Source of the DNA: Hyphomicrobiales bacterium
GTDB lineage: Bacteria > Pseudomonadota > Alphaproteobacteria > Rhizobiales > Beijerinckiaceae
Length of the DNA stretch: 64,000 bases
Reading direction: 5' to 3'
NCBI GenBank assembly: GCA_028290285.1
Contig: JAQGKD010000043.1
Span: 124,001-188,000, forward strand
Below the pieces are notes generated by a model. It worked only from the letters and a program-made list of their open reading frames with translations, made no database searches and was not told the origin of the DNA. A program made the position numbers and the translations under genes. Positions 34,535-44,130 of the stretch are shown in pieces; within the stretch, counting starts at the first letter, position 1, and every line of letters begins with the position of its first letter.

Positions 34535-35092
34535 TCAGAAATACCGCTCCTTTACCGTCAGCGTGTCGCCGGGCCGGATGCGCTCGCTCATTGGGACGGT
34601 CGCAGTCACAGTCGCGCCCTGGACGACGCGCGTCAGGTCGACGGTCGATTTGACTGCGCGCGGCGTAAACCCGCCAGCGACTGCAACGGCGTTCTGAACC
34701 GTCATGCCGTTGATGAAGGGATATTGCCCGGCGGTGGTGATCTCGCCGAGCACGAAGAAGGGGCGGTATGCAACGACCTCCGCCGCAATCCGGGGCTCTC
34801 GTAGAAACCCGTTGCGCAACCGGGCCTCGATAGCCCGCTCCACCTGCGGGACAGTGAGGCCCTGCGCTTCGATCATGCCGATCAGTGGCATCGAGATGCG
34901 GCCGCCGCCGTCCACAGCATAGGTATTCGACAGCGTATCCTGCCCGTAGACGATGATGCGGAGGCGGTCGCCGCTGGCGAGCGTATAGGGCTCATCGGCC
35001 TGCGCATCGAGGTAGACCGCGCGGTACTCGTGCGATGCGCAGCCATTCAGCACGAGTGCGGAAAGGAAAAGGACAGCGAATAAATTGCGCAT
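34535..35092 (-). CDS. Polysaccharide export lipoprotein, Wza/GumB-like
   Basis: 185 residues from the ATG at 35092. A lipoprotein signal with lipobox LNGC places the acylated Cys near residue 17. The poly-export domain is YTLASGDRLRIIVYGQDTLS, then ISMPLIGMIEAQGLTVPQVERAI. A SLBB domain follows with FFVLGEITTAGQYPFINGMTVQNAVAVAGG. It forms the outer-membrane exit for exopolysaccharide. It is divergent from the Wzz/BY-like gene at 35258, with a 165-base AT-richer region between them that must hold both promoters. Confidence 0.93.
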   Translation of the reverse strand: MRNLFAVLFLSALVLNGCASHEYRAVYLDAQADEPYTLASGDRLRIIVYGQDTLSNTYAVDGGGRISMPLIGMIEAQGLTVPQVERAIEARLRNGFLREPRIAAEVVAYRPFFVLGEITTAGQYPFINGMTVQNAVAVAGGFTPRAVKSTVDLTRVVQGATVTATVPMSERIRPGDTLTVKERYF

Positions 35093-35257
35093 CGACCCTG
35101 CACTCACGCCCGTTAACCGTAGGGGGAACTTCTCCAACCTGGAAGACAAGGTCTATCCCGATAGGATTAATAAATACTGTCCGGTTTCGTGTGGGCTGGT
35201 TAACGTCCTTTAAACCTTGAGGGATTTTAATCGCAGGCCTGAGTCTCCGGGGTTGCG

Positions 35258-36733
35258 ATGCGCGTTTTGGCAAAGAGTTCTGAAAGTCCTCCAAGAGTGT
35301 CCCGGTCAGCACCCGGCCGGCGCCGCGTCGTGGTTCGTTCGGGAGTGTTCGTTGTTGTCGGCATGGTGCTGGGGCTCCTCGCGGGGCTGATTGCTCTTTC
35401 ACAAGGCCAGGACGGTGCTGTCGCCGAAGCCCGCGTCCGGGTGGCATCGCCCGCATCGCCGTTGGGCATTCCTGGCGCCGGGGAGTGGATCCAGCCGGAA
35501 ACGCGGCTGATCCTGTCCCGGGATCTGGCGCGCACCGCGATCCACGATCTTGACATCACCCTCGACAGTCTGGGCACCGATAGCGCCGAAGAGCCCCTCC
35601 ATCGCCTGATGCGTGCCGTAGGCCTGGCACGCCCGCCGCGCGACGTTCCCGACGAGGATCGCCTGCTCGCCGCCTTCACGGAGCGTCTGAGCGTTCGTGC
35701 CGGCGGTCAGTTGCGGCAGGTCCTGATCGGCTTCCGCGCAGCCGATGGGGAGCTTGCTGCCCGAGCCGCCAATCGCGTCGCGTCACTTTACGTCGCGCTT
35801 TATGCGCCGGCCGATGGCGGCGGGGCGGACGACGTGCGTGTTCTCAGCCCAGCCGCCGTGCCGGAGGGGCCCGCGCCGCGCGCGCCGCGATCGATCCTGG
35901 CTGGATTCGCCTTGTTGGGCATCGGCATTTCTGCCGGGCTCGCAAGCCTGAGCGCATTGCGTTCGGGCCGCAGTTCTATCGCGACCTCGCCTGATGTCGT
36001 CGAGCGTCCGCAAGTTCCCGGAGAGGTGCGTCTGATGACCCGTGTGGCCAATGCCGTGAACGAGGACCGCAAGGCCGATCCGCATCGAATTGCCGACGAG
36101 GCACCGGGCGCCGTCGTGCCGAATTTCGCTGTCAGCAGTGCCGTCGACCAGACCGAGGGGCTGGTTACGCGCATCGTCGCGGCCGGGGCCACTGCCTATG
36201 CGCGCCGCATTCTCGTTACGCATATGGAGGACCACGTCGATTGCGCCTCGAGCGCTCTTCAGCTGGCCCGCGCTCTTGGTCTGCATGGGCGCGCCATTCT
36301 GGTGGGCGTCGGCGCCGGCGATCGTGCTCAGGCCCTGAACGATCCGCGTCCCGCGCCGGGCCTGAGCGACCTGCTCGATGGAACGGCTTCGTTCTCGGAA
36401 GTGATCCACCGCGATGCAGGTTCGCGGCTGCACATTCTGCCATCGGGCAAGGGACTGGCTCCAGCTGGCGCCGACCTCGACCTCGTGCTGGACGCGCTCT
36501 CGCAGACCTATGATTTCGTTGTGCTGTCGGCGACGCTCGATCCCGGCCAGCCGGCCCGCGCGCTCGCCCTCGCGCTGGCTCCGGAGGCGGATTACGTCAT
36601 GCTCGCCTGTTCGGGGCAATCCGGTGACCCCGACACGTCCAGCTTGCAGGCGGACCTGCTGGCTGCCGGGGCGGGGGAAGTGGTCGCGGTTCGAGCCGGC
36701 CTGCGACCCGAGGCGGAACGTGCAGCCGCCTGA
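35258..36733 (+). CDS. Wzz-type chain-length protein with a degenerate BY-kinase domain
   Basis: 491 residues. N-terminal helix SGVFVVVGMVLGLLAGLIAL, a periplasmic Wzz-like region, and a second helix APRSILAGFALLGIGISAGLA near 225. The C-terminal half then has the layout of CpsD/ExoP BY-kinases (YARRILVTHMEDHVD; PGLSDLLDGTASFSEVIH; LHILPSGKG; YDFVVLSATLDPGQPA). Where active kinases have the P-loop G-x-G-K-S/T, this protein reads HVDCASS with no Lys, and the acidic Walker A' and B positions are also lost. No Tyr cluster ends the protein. I infer a non-catalytic co-polymerase that sets EPS chain length with the export lipoprotein. Confidence 0.82.
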   Translation: MRVLAKSSESPPRVSRSAPGRRRVVVRSGVFVVVGMVLGLLAGLIALSQGQDGAVAEARVRVASPASPLGIPGAGEWIQPETRLILSRDLARTAIHDLDITLDSLGTDSAEEPLHRLMRAVGLARPPRDVPDEDRLLAAFTERLSVRAGGQLRQVLIGFRAADGELAARAANRVASLYVALYAPADGGGADDVRVLSPAAVPEGPAPRAPRSILAGFALLGIGISAGLASLSALRSGRSSIATSPDVVERPQVPGEVRLMTRVANAVNEDRKADPHRIADEAPGAVVPNFAVSSAVDQTEGLVTRIVAAGATAYARRILVTHMEDHVDCASSALQLARALGLHGRAILVGVGAGDRAQALNDPRPAPGLSDLLDGTASFSEVIHRDAGSRLHILPSGKGLAPAGADLDLVLDALSQTYDFVVLSATLDPGQPARALALALAPEADYVMLACSGQSGDPDTSSLQADLLAAGAGEVVAVRAGLRPEAERAAA

Positions 36734-36736
36734 TGG

Positions 36737-36949
36737 TCAGGCCGGGTCCGTGCGTTCCATCCAGCGGATGAGCGGCATGAGCGGCAGGATCCAGCCCATG
36801 CCGAGGATGGCGTAAACGAGCCCTTGCACGACATGGGACGCGGTCTGCACTGGCGTCGCCTCCGCCAGCGCCATCGCGGTGAGCGCGTAGACGACGACAT
36901 AGGCGACGATGATGAAAGCGCCCGTCAGTTTGCGGTTGCGGCGGGTCAT
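36737..36949 (-). CDS. DUF2842 small membrane protein
   Basis: 70 residues from the ATG at 36949. Two hydrophobic helices ([19 protein letters not shown] and [22 protein letters not shown]) and a short charged end RWMERTD match the DUF2842 pattern, found in alphaproteobacteria next to ctaA. It converges with the chain-length gene at a distance of 3 bases and diverges from ctaA. Function unknown; genomic context hints at a link to heme A or cytochrome oxidase assembly. Confidence 0.85.
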   Translation of the reverse strand: MTRRNRKLTGAFIIVAYVVVYALTAMALAEATPVQTASHVVQGLVYAILGMGWILPLMPLIRWMERTDPA

Positions 36950-37061
36950 GGTTCTCACTCGGGGTGCGACAGGGCGCGCGTTTACGGGCGCGTTCACCTC
37001 GCTTATGTCTCGCCCGTGCCGGCATATCAATGCGACGGCCCTGTTCCGGACGATTGGACGC

Positions 37062-38153
37062 ATGACGAGCATTGGTGAAGCGACAGGCGTCGCAAAGGCA
37101 TTCCCCGCGCGGGGCAACGCCGGGGCCCGGACCCTGGGCATCAGGGTCTGGCTGTGGAGCGTCGCGGCGCTTGTCTTCCTGATGGTTATCGTCGGTGGGG
37201 CCACGCGGCTGACGGAATCGGGCCTGTCCATCACCGAGTGGAAGGTCGTCACCGGCGTGCTGCCGCCGTTGAGCGAAGCGGCATGGCTTGTCGAATTCGA
37301 GAAATACAAGCAGATCCCGCAATTTGCGCAGCTTTTCCCGACGATGGACCTCGCCGCGTTCAAGACGATCTTCTTCTGGGAATGGGGCCACCGCCTGCTC
37401 GGGCGGGTGATCGGCCTAGCCTTCGCGCTTCCGCTCGCGTGGTTCTGGCTGCGCGGGCGCCTTACCCGCGACCTCAAGCCGAAACTGCTCGGGCTTCTGG
37501 CACTGGGGGGTCTCCAGGGTGCGGTCGGCTGGTGGATGGTGAAGTCGGGGCTGACGGGGCGCGTCGAGGTCGCGCAGGAGCGGCTTGCGATCCATCTCGT
37601 TCTAGCCTCCATCACCCTGACGGCGCTCGTCTGGCTGGCGGTCGGGCTGAAGCCGAAGGCGGCGGACGTGCTGGGTCCGTCCGAGGCGCGCCTGCGGGCG
37701 ACGGGGCTCGCTCTCATCGTCGTGACGCTGGCTCAGATCGGGCTCGGCGGGCTCGTCGCGGGCCTGCGGGCAGGGCTGACCTACAATACGTGGCCGCTGA
37801 TGGACGGACATTTCATTCCGCCGGTCGAGAATCTCGCGCGTCTCTCGCCCGTTTGGGCGAACCTCGTCGACAATGTCACGACGGTGCAGTTCAACCACCG
37901 CATGGTCGCCTATGCGCTTCTGGCGCTGGCGCTCTGGCATGCCTTCGATTCGGCACGGGTCGCCCCGGGAACCGCGACAATGCGGCGGGCGCGCGTGGTG
38001 GCCGGCCTCGTACTGTGTCAGGCGATTATCGGCATTACGACGCTCGTGCTCGTTGTTCCCCTGGGCATTGCCTTGTTGCACCAGGCCTTTGCGATGATCG
38101 TGCTCATCATGGCGGTGGTGCATGGGCGTCGGCTGGCGGACGCGCGCGCCTGA
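37062..38153 (+). CDS. ctaA: Heme A synthase (COX15/CtaA type)
   Basis: 363 residues with about eight helices. The four heme-ligand His are in [30 protein letters not shown] and [25 protein letters not shown] is the alphaproteobacterial signature loop. It oxidises the C8 methyl of heme O to a formyl group to make heme A for aa3 oxidase. The frame is open back to 36909, but the conserved protein starts near residue 15 of the form begun at the ATG at 37062. Confidence 0.96.
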   Translation: MTSIGEATGVAKAFPARGNAGARTLGIRVWLWSVAALVFLMVIVGGATRLTESGLSITEWKVVTGVLPPLSEAAWLVEFEKYKQIPQFAQLFPTMDLAAFKTIFFWEWGHRLLGRVIGLAFALPLAWFWLRGRLTRDLKPKLLGLLALGGLQGAVGWWMVKSGLTGRVEVAQERLAIHLVLASITLTALVWLAVGLKPKAADVLGPSEARLRATGLALIVVTLAQIGLGGLVAGLRAGLTYNTWPLMDGHFIPPVENLARLSPVWANLVDNVTTVQFNHRMVAYALLALALWHAFDSARVAPGTATMRRARVVAGLVLCQAIIGITTLVLVVPLGIALLHQAFAMIVLIMAVVHGRRLADARA

Positions 38154-38210
38154 GGATTTCCCAGGCTCGCTGCTTGTGTCTAAGCTTGCCTCCGGTCTGG
38201 AGAATGAGCA

Positions 38211-40937
38211 TTGGACGAAATCAGCGTGTTTGTGCTGCTGGGGCTGGCGGCAATCGTTGCGCTTATCCTCGGGCCGATAGGCCTCTTCCGGGCGCAAGCC
38301 CTGAGCCGGGACGTTCGTGCCGCCGAATTGGCGCTGCTGGAGGTTCGGACGCGCCTGCAGAGGCTCGAGGCGGCGCAGGCGCGACCCGGCCCGATCCCTG
38401 AGTCGAAGCCTGCCGAACCTGATGCTGTCGTGCCGGCCGCCGTTCCACCGCCACCGCCGATTGCCCAAGCACCGAAGGTCCCGAGCGCGGCGCCCCTCGC
38501 GCCCGTATTTGCGCATCGCCGCAGTTTCGAAGAAACACTCGGCACTCGCTGGACCGTCTGGGTCGGTGGTGTCGCGCTTGCGCTCGGGGCGGTTCTGCTT
38601 GTGCGCTACTCCATCGAGCGCGGGTTGTTTGGTCCCCTCGGCCGGACTTTTCTCGGCGTGCTGCTGGCTGTCGCACTCGTGGCGGCGGGCGAATGGCTGC
38701 GGCGTCGAGAGACGGGGGAGCCGAGCGCGCCGGCCTATATTCCCGGCGTGCTGACGGCCGCTGGAACAATCGCGGCTTTCGCGACGATCTGGGCCGCCCA
38801 TGCGCTCTATGGCTTCATCGGGGCGGGCCCCGCGCTCGTCCTGCTGGGTGCGACGGGCGTCGCCACCATGGCGGCGGCTGCCCTGCATGGGCCGGCTCTT
38901 GCGGGTCTTGGATTGATCGGCGCTTTCGCGACGCCGATGCTCGTGTCGTCCGATAGCCCGAGCCCGTGGCCTGTCGTCCTTTACCTTGCCGTGCTGGCAG
39001 CCTCGGCCTATGGCCTCGCGCGGTTGCGCTGCTGGCTCTGGCTTGCAATGGCCAGCGCCTGTGGCGCTGCGATCTGGAGCCTCGTACTCGCGGATTCCGT
39101 GGGCGGCGATGATCCCGGCGGTTTTCTAGCCGCCGCGCTGCTTCATGTCATCGTCCAGACCGCACTGGGCCTCTTCTTCGTCGCCTACGTGCCGCATCGT
39201 GTCACGGCGGATGAGGCAGCCGAGGTCGATGTCCCGTCCCATCTCTTGGCCGCGTTGTTTGCTTGCATTGGAGTCGTAACGCTGCACGATGGACTCGCCG
39301 TGGGGCTGTTTGGCACAGGCTGGATTGCGGGTGCGGCCGCGATTATCGCCTTGCTGATGGTGTGCGCCGTGCGGATCGCGCCTGCGGGCGGGGCTGCCAT
39401 CGCTGCCTCCTTCGTCTCACTTCTCGCGCTGCGTTTCTGGCCGGCTGTCGACGCGCCGCCGCTGGTAATTTCTGGCACGGAGTTCTGGACGGACTTGCTG
39501 GTGCCGCGCGATCCAATCCAGTTTTCCCTTTTCGCGCTGGCGATGTGCGGCGGCTGCGCGCTCGCTTGTGTGTGGCGGCTGTTTGTCGGCCCAACGCTGC
39601 GGTTCCCCATCGCCGCCATCTATGCCGGCGTCGCGGGTGTGACGCCGCTCGCGGCGCTGTGGCTGGTCTTCCTGCGCTTCACGCGCGGCGAGTCGTCTCC
39701 CGCCATGGCGGCTGTCGCAGCTGTTTTCGCCTTGGTCTGCATATATCTCGCCCGTGGCTTCCTCATGCACCCGCGACTGCGAGAGAGCGACGCGCTGCGC
39801 CTTGGTCTTGGGGCCATGGCTTCCGCAGCGATCGCGGCGCTGGCTCTCGGGTTCGTTTTCGCGCTGCAAGGCGGAACGCTGACGGTTGCACTCGCACTGG
39901 CGGCGCTGGGTGCGGCCTATGTGGCGGCGCGCCTCGAGATTCCGGCCCTGCGCTGGTGCGTCTGCGCTTTCGGCGCGGTTCTGGCCGCGCGCTATGCTTG
40001 GGACCCGCGCATCGCGGGGGCGGGGCTCGGCCGGACGCCCGTGTTCAACTGGCTGTTGTTCGGCTACGGCGTTCCGGCACTCGCCTTTGCCAGCGCGGCG
40101 CATATCATGCGCCGACGCGCGGAGGATCTTCCCGTTCGCATCGCCGATGCCTGCGCGGTCCTGTTTGCGGCGCTTCTTGTGTTTTTCCAGATTCGGCACG
40201 CCATCAATGGCGGCGATCCCTTCGCGCGAACGAGCGGGCTCGTCGAACAAGGGCTGATGGTGTTCTCGGGCTTCCTGTTCAGCCTCGTGCTGATGTCGCT
40301 CGATGCGCGCCGCCTCAATCCTGTGTTCCGCATCGCCTCGCTGATATCGGGAGCGCTCGGGATCGCGGGCGCCGTTATCGGGCTCGGCTTCTACGCCAAT
40401 CCGTTCATCTCGTTCGATCCCGTCGAGGGCGGCGTCGTCCTGAATGCCTTGCTCCTCGGCTATGCGCTGCCGGGGCTGGCGGCTTTTGTGCTGGCACGGC
40501 GTGCGCGTGCGCTCGGGCGGGGGCTTCTCGCGACGGCGGCCGGCATCACGACCATCGGCCTGCTCTTCTTCTATGCCTCGCTGGAAGTTCGGCGCGTCTT
40601 CCACGACGAACATGTCGGCTGGCTGAGATCGACGAGCTCGGGTGAGTCCTACACCTATTCGGCGGTGTGGCTGGTGCTCGGCATCCTGCTGCTCGCCTAT
40701 GGGGTCTGGCGGCAGTCGCGCGAGGCGCGAATCGCCTCCGCCGCTTTCATCGTGCTGACCGTGCTGAAGGTCTTCCTGCTCGACCTTCAGGGCCTCGACG
40801 GCATCCTGCGCGCCTTGTCCTTCCTTGGGCTTGGGGCCGTGCTGATCGGGATCGGTCTCGTTTATCAGAAGGTGGTGTTCGCACTGCCTCCCGGCGCGGG
40901 CGGCCGGCCCCAAGGGCAGGGCCCTGCCGCAACGTAA
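38211..40937 (+). CDS. DUF2339 polytopic membrane protein
   Basis: 908 residues with more than twenty hydrophobic helices. It starts at TTG 38211 behind CTGGAGA; no in-frame ATG lies near. After the first helix comes a coiled coil (LSRDVRAAELALLEVRTRLQRLEAA), then a Pro/Ala linker, then RSFEETLGTRWTVWVGGVALALGAVLLVRYSIE, which is the DUF2339 signature. The C-terminal part repeats this type of helix with RSTSSGESYTYS and LKVFLLDL. Function unknown. It stands between ctaA and metY. The size and helix count suggest a transport or lipid-related role, which I cannot support further. Confidence 0.88.
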   Translation: MDEISVFVLLGLAAIVALILGPIGLFRAQALSRDVRAAELALLEVRTRLQRLEAAQARPGPIPESKPAEPDAVVPAAVPPPPPIAQAPKVPSAAPLAPVFAHRRSFEETLGTRWTVWVGGVALALGAVLLVRYSIERGLFGPLGRTFLGVLLAVALVAAGEWLRRRETGEPSAPAYIPGVLTAAGTIAAFATIWAAHALYGFIGAGPALVLLGATGVATMAAAALHGPALAGLGLIGAFATPMLVSSDSPSPWPVVLYLAVLAASAYGLARLRCWLWLAMASACGAAIWSLVLADSVGGDDPGGFLAAALLHVIVQTALGLFFVAYVPHRVTADEAAEVDVPSHLLAALFACIGVVTLHDGLAVGLFGTGWIAGAAAIIALLMVCAVRIAPAGGAAIAASFVSLLALRFWPAVDAPPLVISGTEFWTDLLVPRDPIQFSLFALAMCGGCALACVWRLFVGPTLRFPIAAIYAGVAGVTPLAALWLVFLRFTRGESSPAMAAVAAVFALVCIYLARGFLMHPRLRESDALRLGLGAMASAAIAALALGFVFALQGGTLTVALALAALGAAYVAARLEIPALRWCVCAFGAVLAARYAWDPRIAGAGLGRTPVFNWLLFGYGVPALAFASAAHIMRRRAEDLPVRIADACAVLFAALLVFFQIRHAINGGDPFARTSGLVEQGLMVFSGFLFSLVLMSLDARRLNPVFRIASLISGALGIAGAVIGLGFYANPFISFDPVEGGVVLNALLLGYALPGLAAFVLARRARALGRGLLATAAGITTIGLLFFYASLEVRRVFHDEHVGWLRSTSSGESYTYSAVWLVLGILLLAYGVWRQSREARIASAAFIVLTVLKVFLLDLQGLDGILRALSFLGLGAVLIGIGLVYQKVVFALPPGAGGRPQGQGPAAT

Positions 40938-40961
40938 ACCTTCACTCGAAGCTGGAAATGA

Positions 40962-40995
40962 AAGAGGCTCCAGAGGGTTATCTCTGGAGCCTCTT
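40962..40995. terminator. Bidirectional terminator hairpin
   Basis: A perfect 14-bp inverted repeat (40962-40975 / 40982-40995) with a 6-base loop stands between the convergent DUF2339 and metY genes. The stem ends in AAGAG/CTCTT, so on both strands it finishes with a short T run. Confidence 0.85.
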
Positions 40996-41020
40996 GTAGA
41001 GATTCTACGTGCGCGCGGGT

Positions 41021-42307
41021 TCAGCCCCCTGCGAGCGCCTGGTCGAGATCGGCGATGATGTCCGCCTTGTCCTCGAGCCCGACCGACAGGCGCACAACGT
41101 CCGGGCCTGCGCCCGAGGCGATCTTCTGGTCGTCCGTGAGTTGGCGATGGGTCGTCGAGGCCGGGTGAATGACGAGCGAGCGCGTGTCGCCCACATTGGC
41201 CAGATGCGAGAACAGCTTCAGGTTCGAGACCAGCGAGAGGCCGGCGTCGTAGCCGCCCTTGAGGCCGAAGGTGAAGACCGCGCCCGCGCCCTTCGGGCAG
41301 TATTTCTGCGCGAGATTATAATAGCGGTCGCCCTTAAGGCCGGGATAGCTGACCCATTTCACGGCCGGATGGTTCGACAGATGCTCGGCGACTGCCAGCG
41401 CGTTTTCCGAATGGCGCTGCATGCGCAGCGGCAAGGTCTCGATGCCGGTAATCAGCATGAAGGCGTTGAAGGGCGACAGGGCAGGGCCGAGGTCGCGCAG
41501 GCCGAGAACGCGGCAGGCGATGGCAAAGGCGAAATTGCCGAAGGTCTCGCCCAGAACCATGCCGCCGTATTCGGGGCGCGGGGCGGAGAGCATCGGGTAG
41601 CGCTTGTCGGCCATCCAGTCGAAGGTGCCGCCGTCGACGATCACGCCGCCGATGGAATTGCCGTGGCCTCCCAAAAACTTCGTGGCCGAATGCACGATGA
41701 TGTCTGCGCCATGCTCGAACGGACGCATGAGGTAGGGCGAGGCGAGCGTATTGTCGACGATCAGCGGCACGCGGGCGCGCTTGGCGATTTTCGCGATGCC
41801 CTCGATGTCACAGATGATGCCGCCGGGATTGGCGATCGATTCCATGAAGATCGCCTTGGTGCGCGGACCGATGGCGGCCTCGAATGTCGAGAGATCGTCC
41901 GGGTCGGCCCATTTCACGTTCCAGCCGAAGTTCTTGTAGGCGTGGTTGAACTGGTTGATCGAGCCGCCATAAAGCTTGTTGGACGCGATCAACTCGTCGC
42001 CCGGCTGCATGAGCGTGTGGAAGACCAGGAATTCAGCCGCATGTCCGGAGGCCACGGCCAGCGCCGCCGTGCCGCCTTCGAGTGCCGCGACGCGCTCTTC
42101 GAGCACGGCGTTGGTCGGGTTGGTGATGCGCGTGTAGATGTTGCCGAATGCCTGAAGACCGAAAAGCGAGGCTGCGTGATCCACGTCGTCGAACACGAAG
42201 CTCGTTGTCTGGTAGATCGGCGTCGCCCGTGCGCCGGTCGCCGGATCGGGTGCTGCGCCGGCATGGATGGCGAGTGTTGCGAAGCCTGGGGCTGTGGGCT
42301 CGGTCAT
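41021..42307 (-). CDS. metY: O-acetylhomoserine aminocarboxypropyltransferase / Cys-Met PLP enzyme
   Basis: 428 residues, which is the long MetY type rather than the 390-residue MetB/MetC type. PLP Lys in SATKFLGGHGNSIGG near residue 208, phosphate-binding Tyr/Arg in IYTRITNPTN, and the conserved SLG-like LSLVSNLKLFSHLANVGDTRSL. ATG at 42307 after GAGGAG. It uses sulfide (or methanethiol) and O-acetylhomoserine to make homocysteine or methionine in the cytoplasm. The homoserine dehydrogenase gene lies 14 kb away in the same window. Confidence 0.92.
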   Translation of the reverse strand: MTEPTAPGFATLAIHAGAAPDPATGARATPIYQTTSFVFDDVDHAASLFGLQAFGNIYTRITNPTNAVLEERVAALEGGTAALAVASGHAAEFLVFHTLMQPGDELIASNKLYGGSINQFNHAYKNFGWNVKWADPDDLSTFEAAIGPRTKAIFMESIANPGGIICDIEGIAKIAKRARVPLIVDNTLASPYLMRPFEHGADIIVHSATKFLGGHGNSIGGVIVDGGTFDWMADKRYPMLSAPRPEYGGMVLGETFGNFAFAIACRVLGLRDLGPALSPFNAFMLITGIETLPLRMQRHSENALAVAEHLSNHPAVKWVSYPGLKGDRYYNLAQKYCPKGAGAVFTFGLKGGYDAGLSLVSNLKLFSHLANVGDTRSLVIHPASTTHRQLTDDQKIASGAGPDVVRLSVGLEDKADIIADLDQALAGG

Positions 42308-42421
42308 GGCGTGCTCCTCGCTGAAATGCGGGGCCCAAGGCCCCGGGCTTTGTTCGGACAGGTGGCGTCCGTCTTACGATAAGGCTTCAATCGGCGTCAA
42401 CGCGACCTTGGCCGCTTCCCT

Positions 42422-42973
42422 CTAGCGCTTGACGCCGAAGGGATTGGCGCCCGGCGGACCCAATGTGCGCTTCTGAAAACCCTTGCCGCTCATGGTCGCG
42501 CGCTTGGATGACAGGATGCGTGAATTGACGCCCGTCCAGCCGATTTCACCGGACAAGCGGCCATATTCGATCTTGGGGCAGCGGTTCATGATAACCGTCA
42601 CGCCCATGGCCTCGGCTCGGGCGGCGGCCTCGTCGGTGCGAACTGTCAGCTGCATCCAGATCACCTTGGGCAGCGGATCGAGCTTCAGGGCCTCATCGAC
42701 GATCGGCCCGGCAGCCTCGGAGTTCCGGAAGATCTCGACCATGTCGATGGGCTCGGGCACATCCGCAAGTCTCGCATAGACGGGCGCGCCGAGGATGTCC
42801 TTGCCGGCGAGGCCAGGGTTGATGCCGATCATCCGGTACCCTCGACCCTGCAGATATTTCAGGACGAAATAAGAGGGGCGCGATTCATTCGCCGAGGCGC
42901 CGACCATGGCGATGGTCTTGACGTTGTCGAGAATGCCACGGATGAGTTCGTCGGGATAATGATCGTGGTCCAT
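42422..42973 (-). CDS. CoA-binding-domain protein (YccU-like)
   Basis: 183 residues from the ATG at 42973. The CoA-binding Rossmann fold is visible as KTIAMVGASANESRPSYFVLKYL, then GYRMIGINPG, then MVEIFRNSEAAGPIVDEAL and VIWMQLTVRTDEAAARAEAMG, ending in VIMNRCPKIEYGRL. The C-terminal 45 residues are basic and poorly structured. Such proteins bind CoA or act in sulfur/acyl metabolism but remain mostly uncharacterised. It lies upstream of metY on the same strand, 114 bases away. A GTG at 42988 is an alternative start. Confidence 0.88.
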   Translation of the reverse strand: MDHDHYPDELIRGILDNVKTIAMVGASANESRPSYFVLKYLQGRGYRMIGINPGLAGKDILGAPVYARLADVPEPIDMVEIFRNSEAAGPIVDEALKLDPLPKVIWMQLTVRTDEAAARAEAMGVTVIMNRCPKIEYGRLSGEIGWTGVNSRILSSKRATMSGKGFQKRTLGPPGANPFGVKR

Positions 42974-43071
42974 GGCTCTTCTTGCCACCGAGCCGGTCGC
43001 TTGTCGACAGGCGGATGGTGGCGCCGGCGGGCCGGCCGGGCCCTCGTCCGCCTTAACTCTGGGAGACCGTC

Positions 43072-43503
43072 TTGATCGTCATGAGCGTTGCCGAAATTGA
43101 AGCCTTTCTCTCGCGGGAGTTCCCGCAGATCGCCGAGACCGGCGACTTCATCATCGAGGAGGTCGGGGAAATGAGCGCCCGCATGCGGCTGCGGTACCAC
43201 GACCGTCACCTGCGGCCCGGCGGCACCATCTCGGGCCCCTCGATGTTCGCACTGGCGGATGTCGGGCTTTATGTGGCGATTCTCGCCCAGATCGGCCCGG
43301 TCGCGCTCGCCGTGACGACCAACCTCAACATCAACTTCCTGCGGATGCCCGAGCAGCGCGATCTCATCGCCCACTGCAAGTTGATGAAACTCGGCAAGCG
43401 GCTCGCTGTGGGGGAGGCCAGCATGATGTCGGTGGGCAGCGACTCCGTCGTCGCTCACGCCACGGCGACCTATTCCATCCCGCCCCGGTCTGAGGTATTA
43501 TAA
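43072..43503 (+). CDS. PaaI-type hotdog thioesterase
   Basis: 143 residues. The start could be TTG 43072 (GGAG seven bases before) or ATG 43081. A hotdog fold is visible in the long helix GPSMFALADVGLYVAILAQIG, preceded by RPGGTIS and followed by TTNLNINFLR. This is the PaaI/YiiD arrangement with the helix Asp that acts as a base. It should hydrolyse an acyl-CoA, perhaps aryl-acyl-CoA. It lies upstream of rplM on the same strand, separated by a good promoter. Confidence 0.88.
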   Translation: MIVMSVAEIEAFLSREFPQIAETGDFIIEEVGEMSARMRLRYHDRHLRPGGTISGPSMFALADVGLYVAILAQIGPVALAVTTNLNINFLRMPEQRDLIAHCKLMKLGKRLAVGEASMMSVGSDSVVAHATATYSIPPRSEVL

Positions 43504-43566
43504 TACCACTTCACGCTTAGGTCTGAAAACACGGGGTTTCTCGCTCATCCAGGCTTTCGAAAGTGA

Positions 43567-43596
43567 TTGACGGCGGGCCGGGGCTGAGCCTATAAG
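43567..43596 (+). promoter_or_regulatory. Promoter of rplM-rpsI
   Basis: TTGACG at 43567-43572 and TATAAG at 43591-43596 with an 18-base spacer, about 60 bases before the rplM start codon. This is the best sigma-70-type match that I see in the window. Confidence 0.7.
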
Positions 43597-43657
43597 CGAC
43601 ACATTCTTGGGGGGTCGCGGGTCTGCCGCTACGTCCCGTCAGAGACGGAAAGTAATC

Positions 43658-44128
43658 ATGTTCGGCAAGACCACTTCTACTAAGACCGCAGAGGTCAAGA
43701 AGAATTGGGTGCTGATCGATGCCAAGGGACTCGTTGTCGGTCGCCTTGCTACGATCATCGCCATGCGGCTGCGCGGTAAGCACAAGCCCTCCTTTACCCC
43801 CCACATGGACGACGGCGACCATATCGTCGTCATCAATGCCGACAAGGTGGTGTTCACCGGCCGCAAGCGCGACCAGAAGGTGTACTACCATCACACCGGC
43901 TTCATCGGCGGCATCAAGGAGCGGTCGGCGAAGTTCATCCTCGAGGGTCGTTTCCCCGAGCGGATCGTTGAAAAGGCGGTTGAGCGCATGCTTCCCCGCG
44001 GTCCTCTCGGCCGCAAGCAGCTCGGCAACCTTCGCGTCTACAAGGGCGGCGAACACCCCCATGTTGCGCAGAACCCCGTGACGCTCGACGTCGGTATCCT
44101 CAATCCCAAGAACGTCCGGAGCGCCTGA
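43658..44128 (+). CDS. rplM: 50S ribosomal protein L13
   Basis: 156 residues from the ATG at 43658. The family core is complete: [40 protein letters not shown], a [12 protein letters not shown] segment and [16 protein letters not shown] near the end. L13 binds 23S rRNA early in large-subunit assembly. It is followed after 2 bases by rpsI, the usual pair. The N-terminus [12 protein letters not shown] is a little longer than in E. coli. Confidence 0.98.
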   Translation: MFGKTTSTKTAEVKKNWVLIDAKGLVVGRLATIIAMRLRGKHKPSFTPHMDDGDHIVVINADKVVFTGRKRDQKVYYHHTGFIGGIKERSAKFILEGRFPERIVEKAVERMLPRGPLGRKQLGNLRVYKGGEHPHVAQNPVTLDVGILNPKNVRSA

Positions 44129-44130
44129 TC

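Noticed and set aside
37602..38888. Long minus-strand open frame across ctaA and the DUF2339 gene
   Set aside because: Low-complexity Arg/Asp/Gln composition typical of high-GC shadows; spans two real genes.
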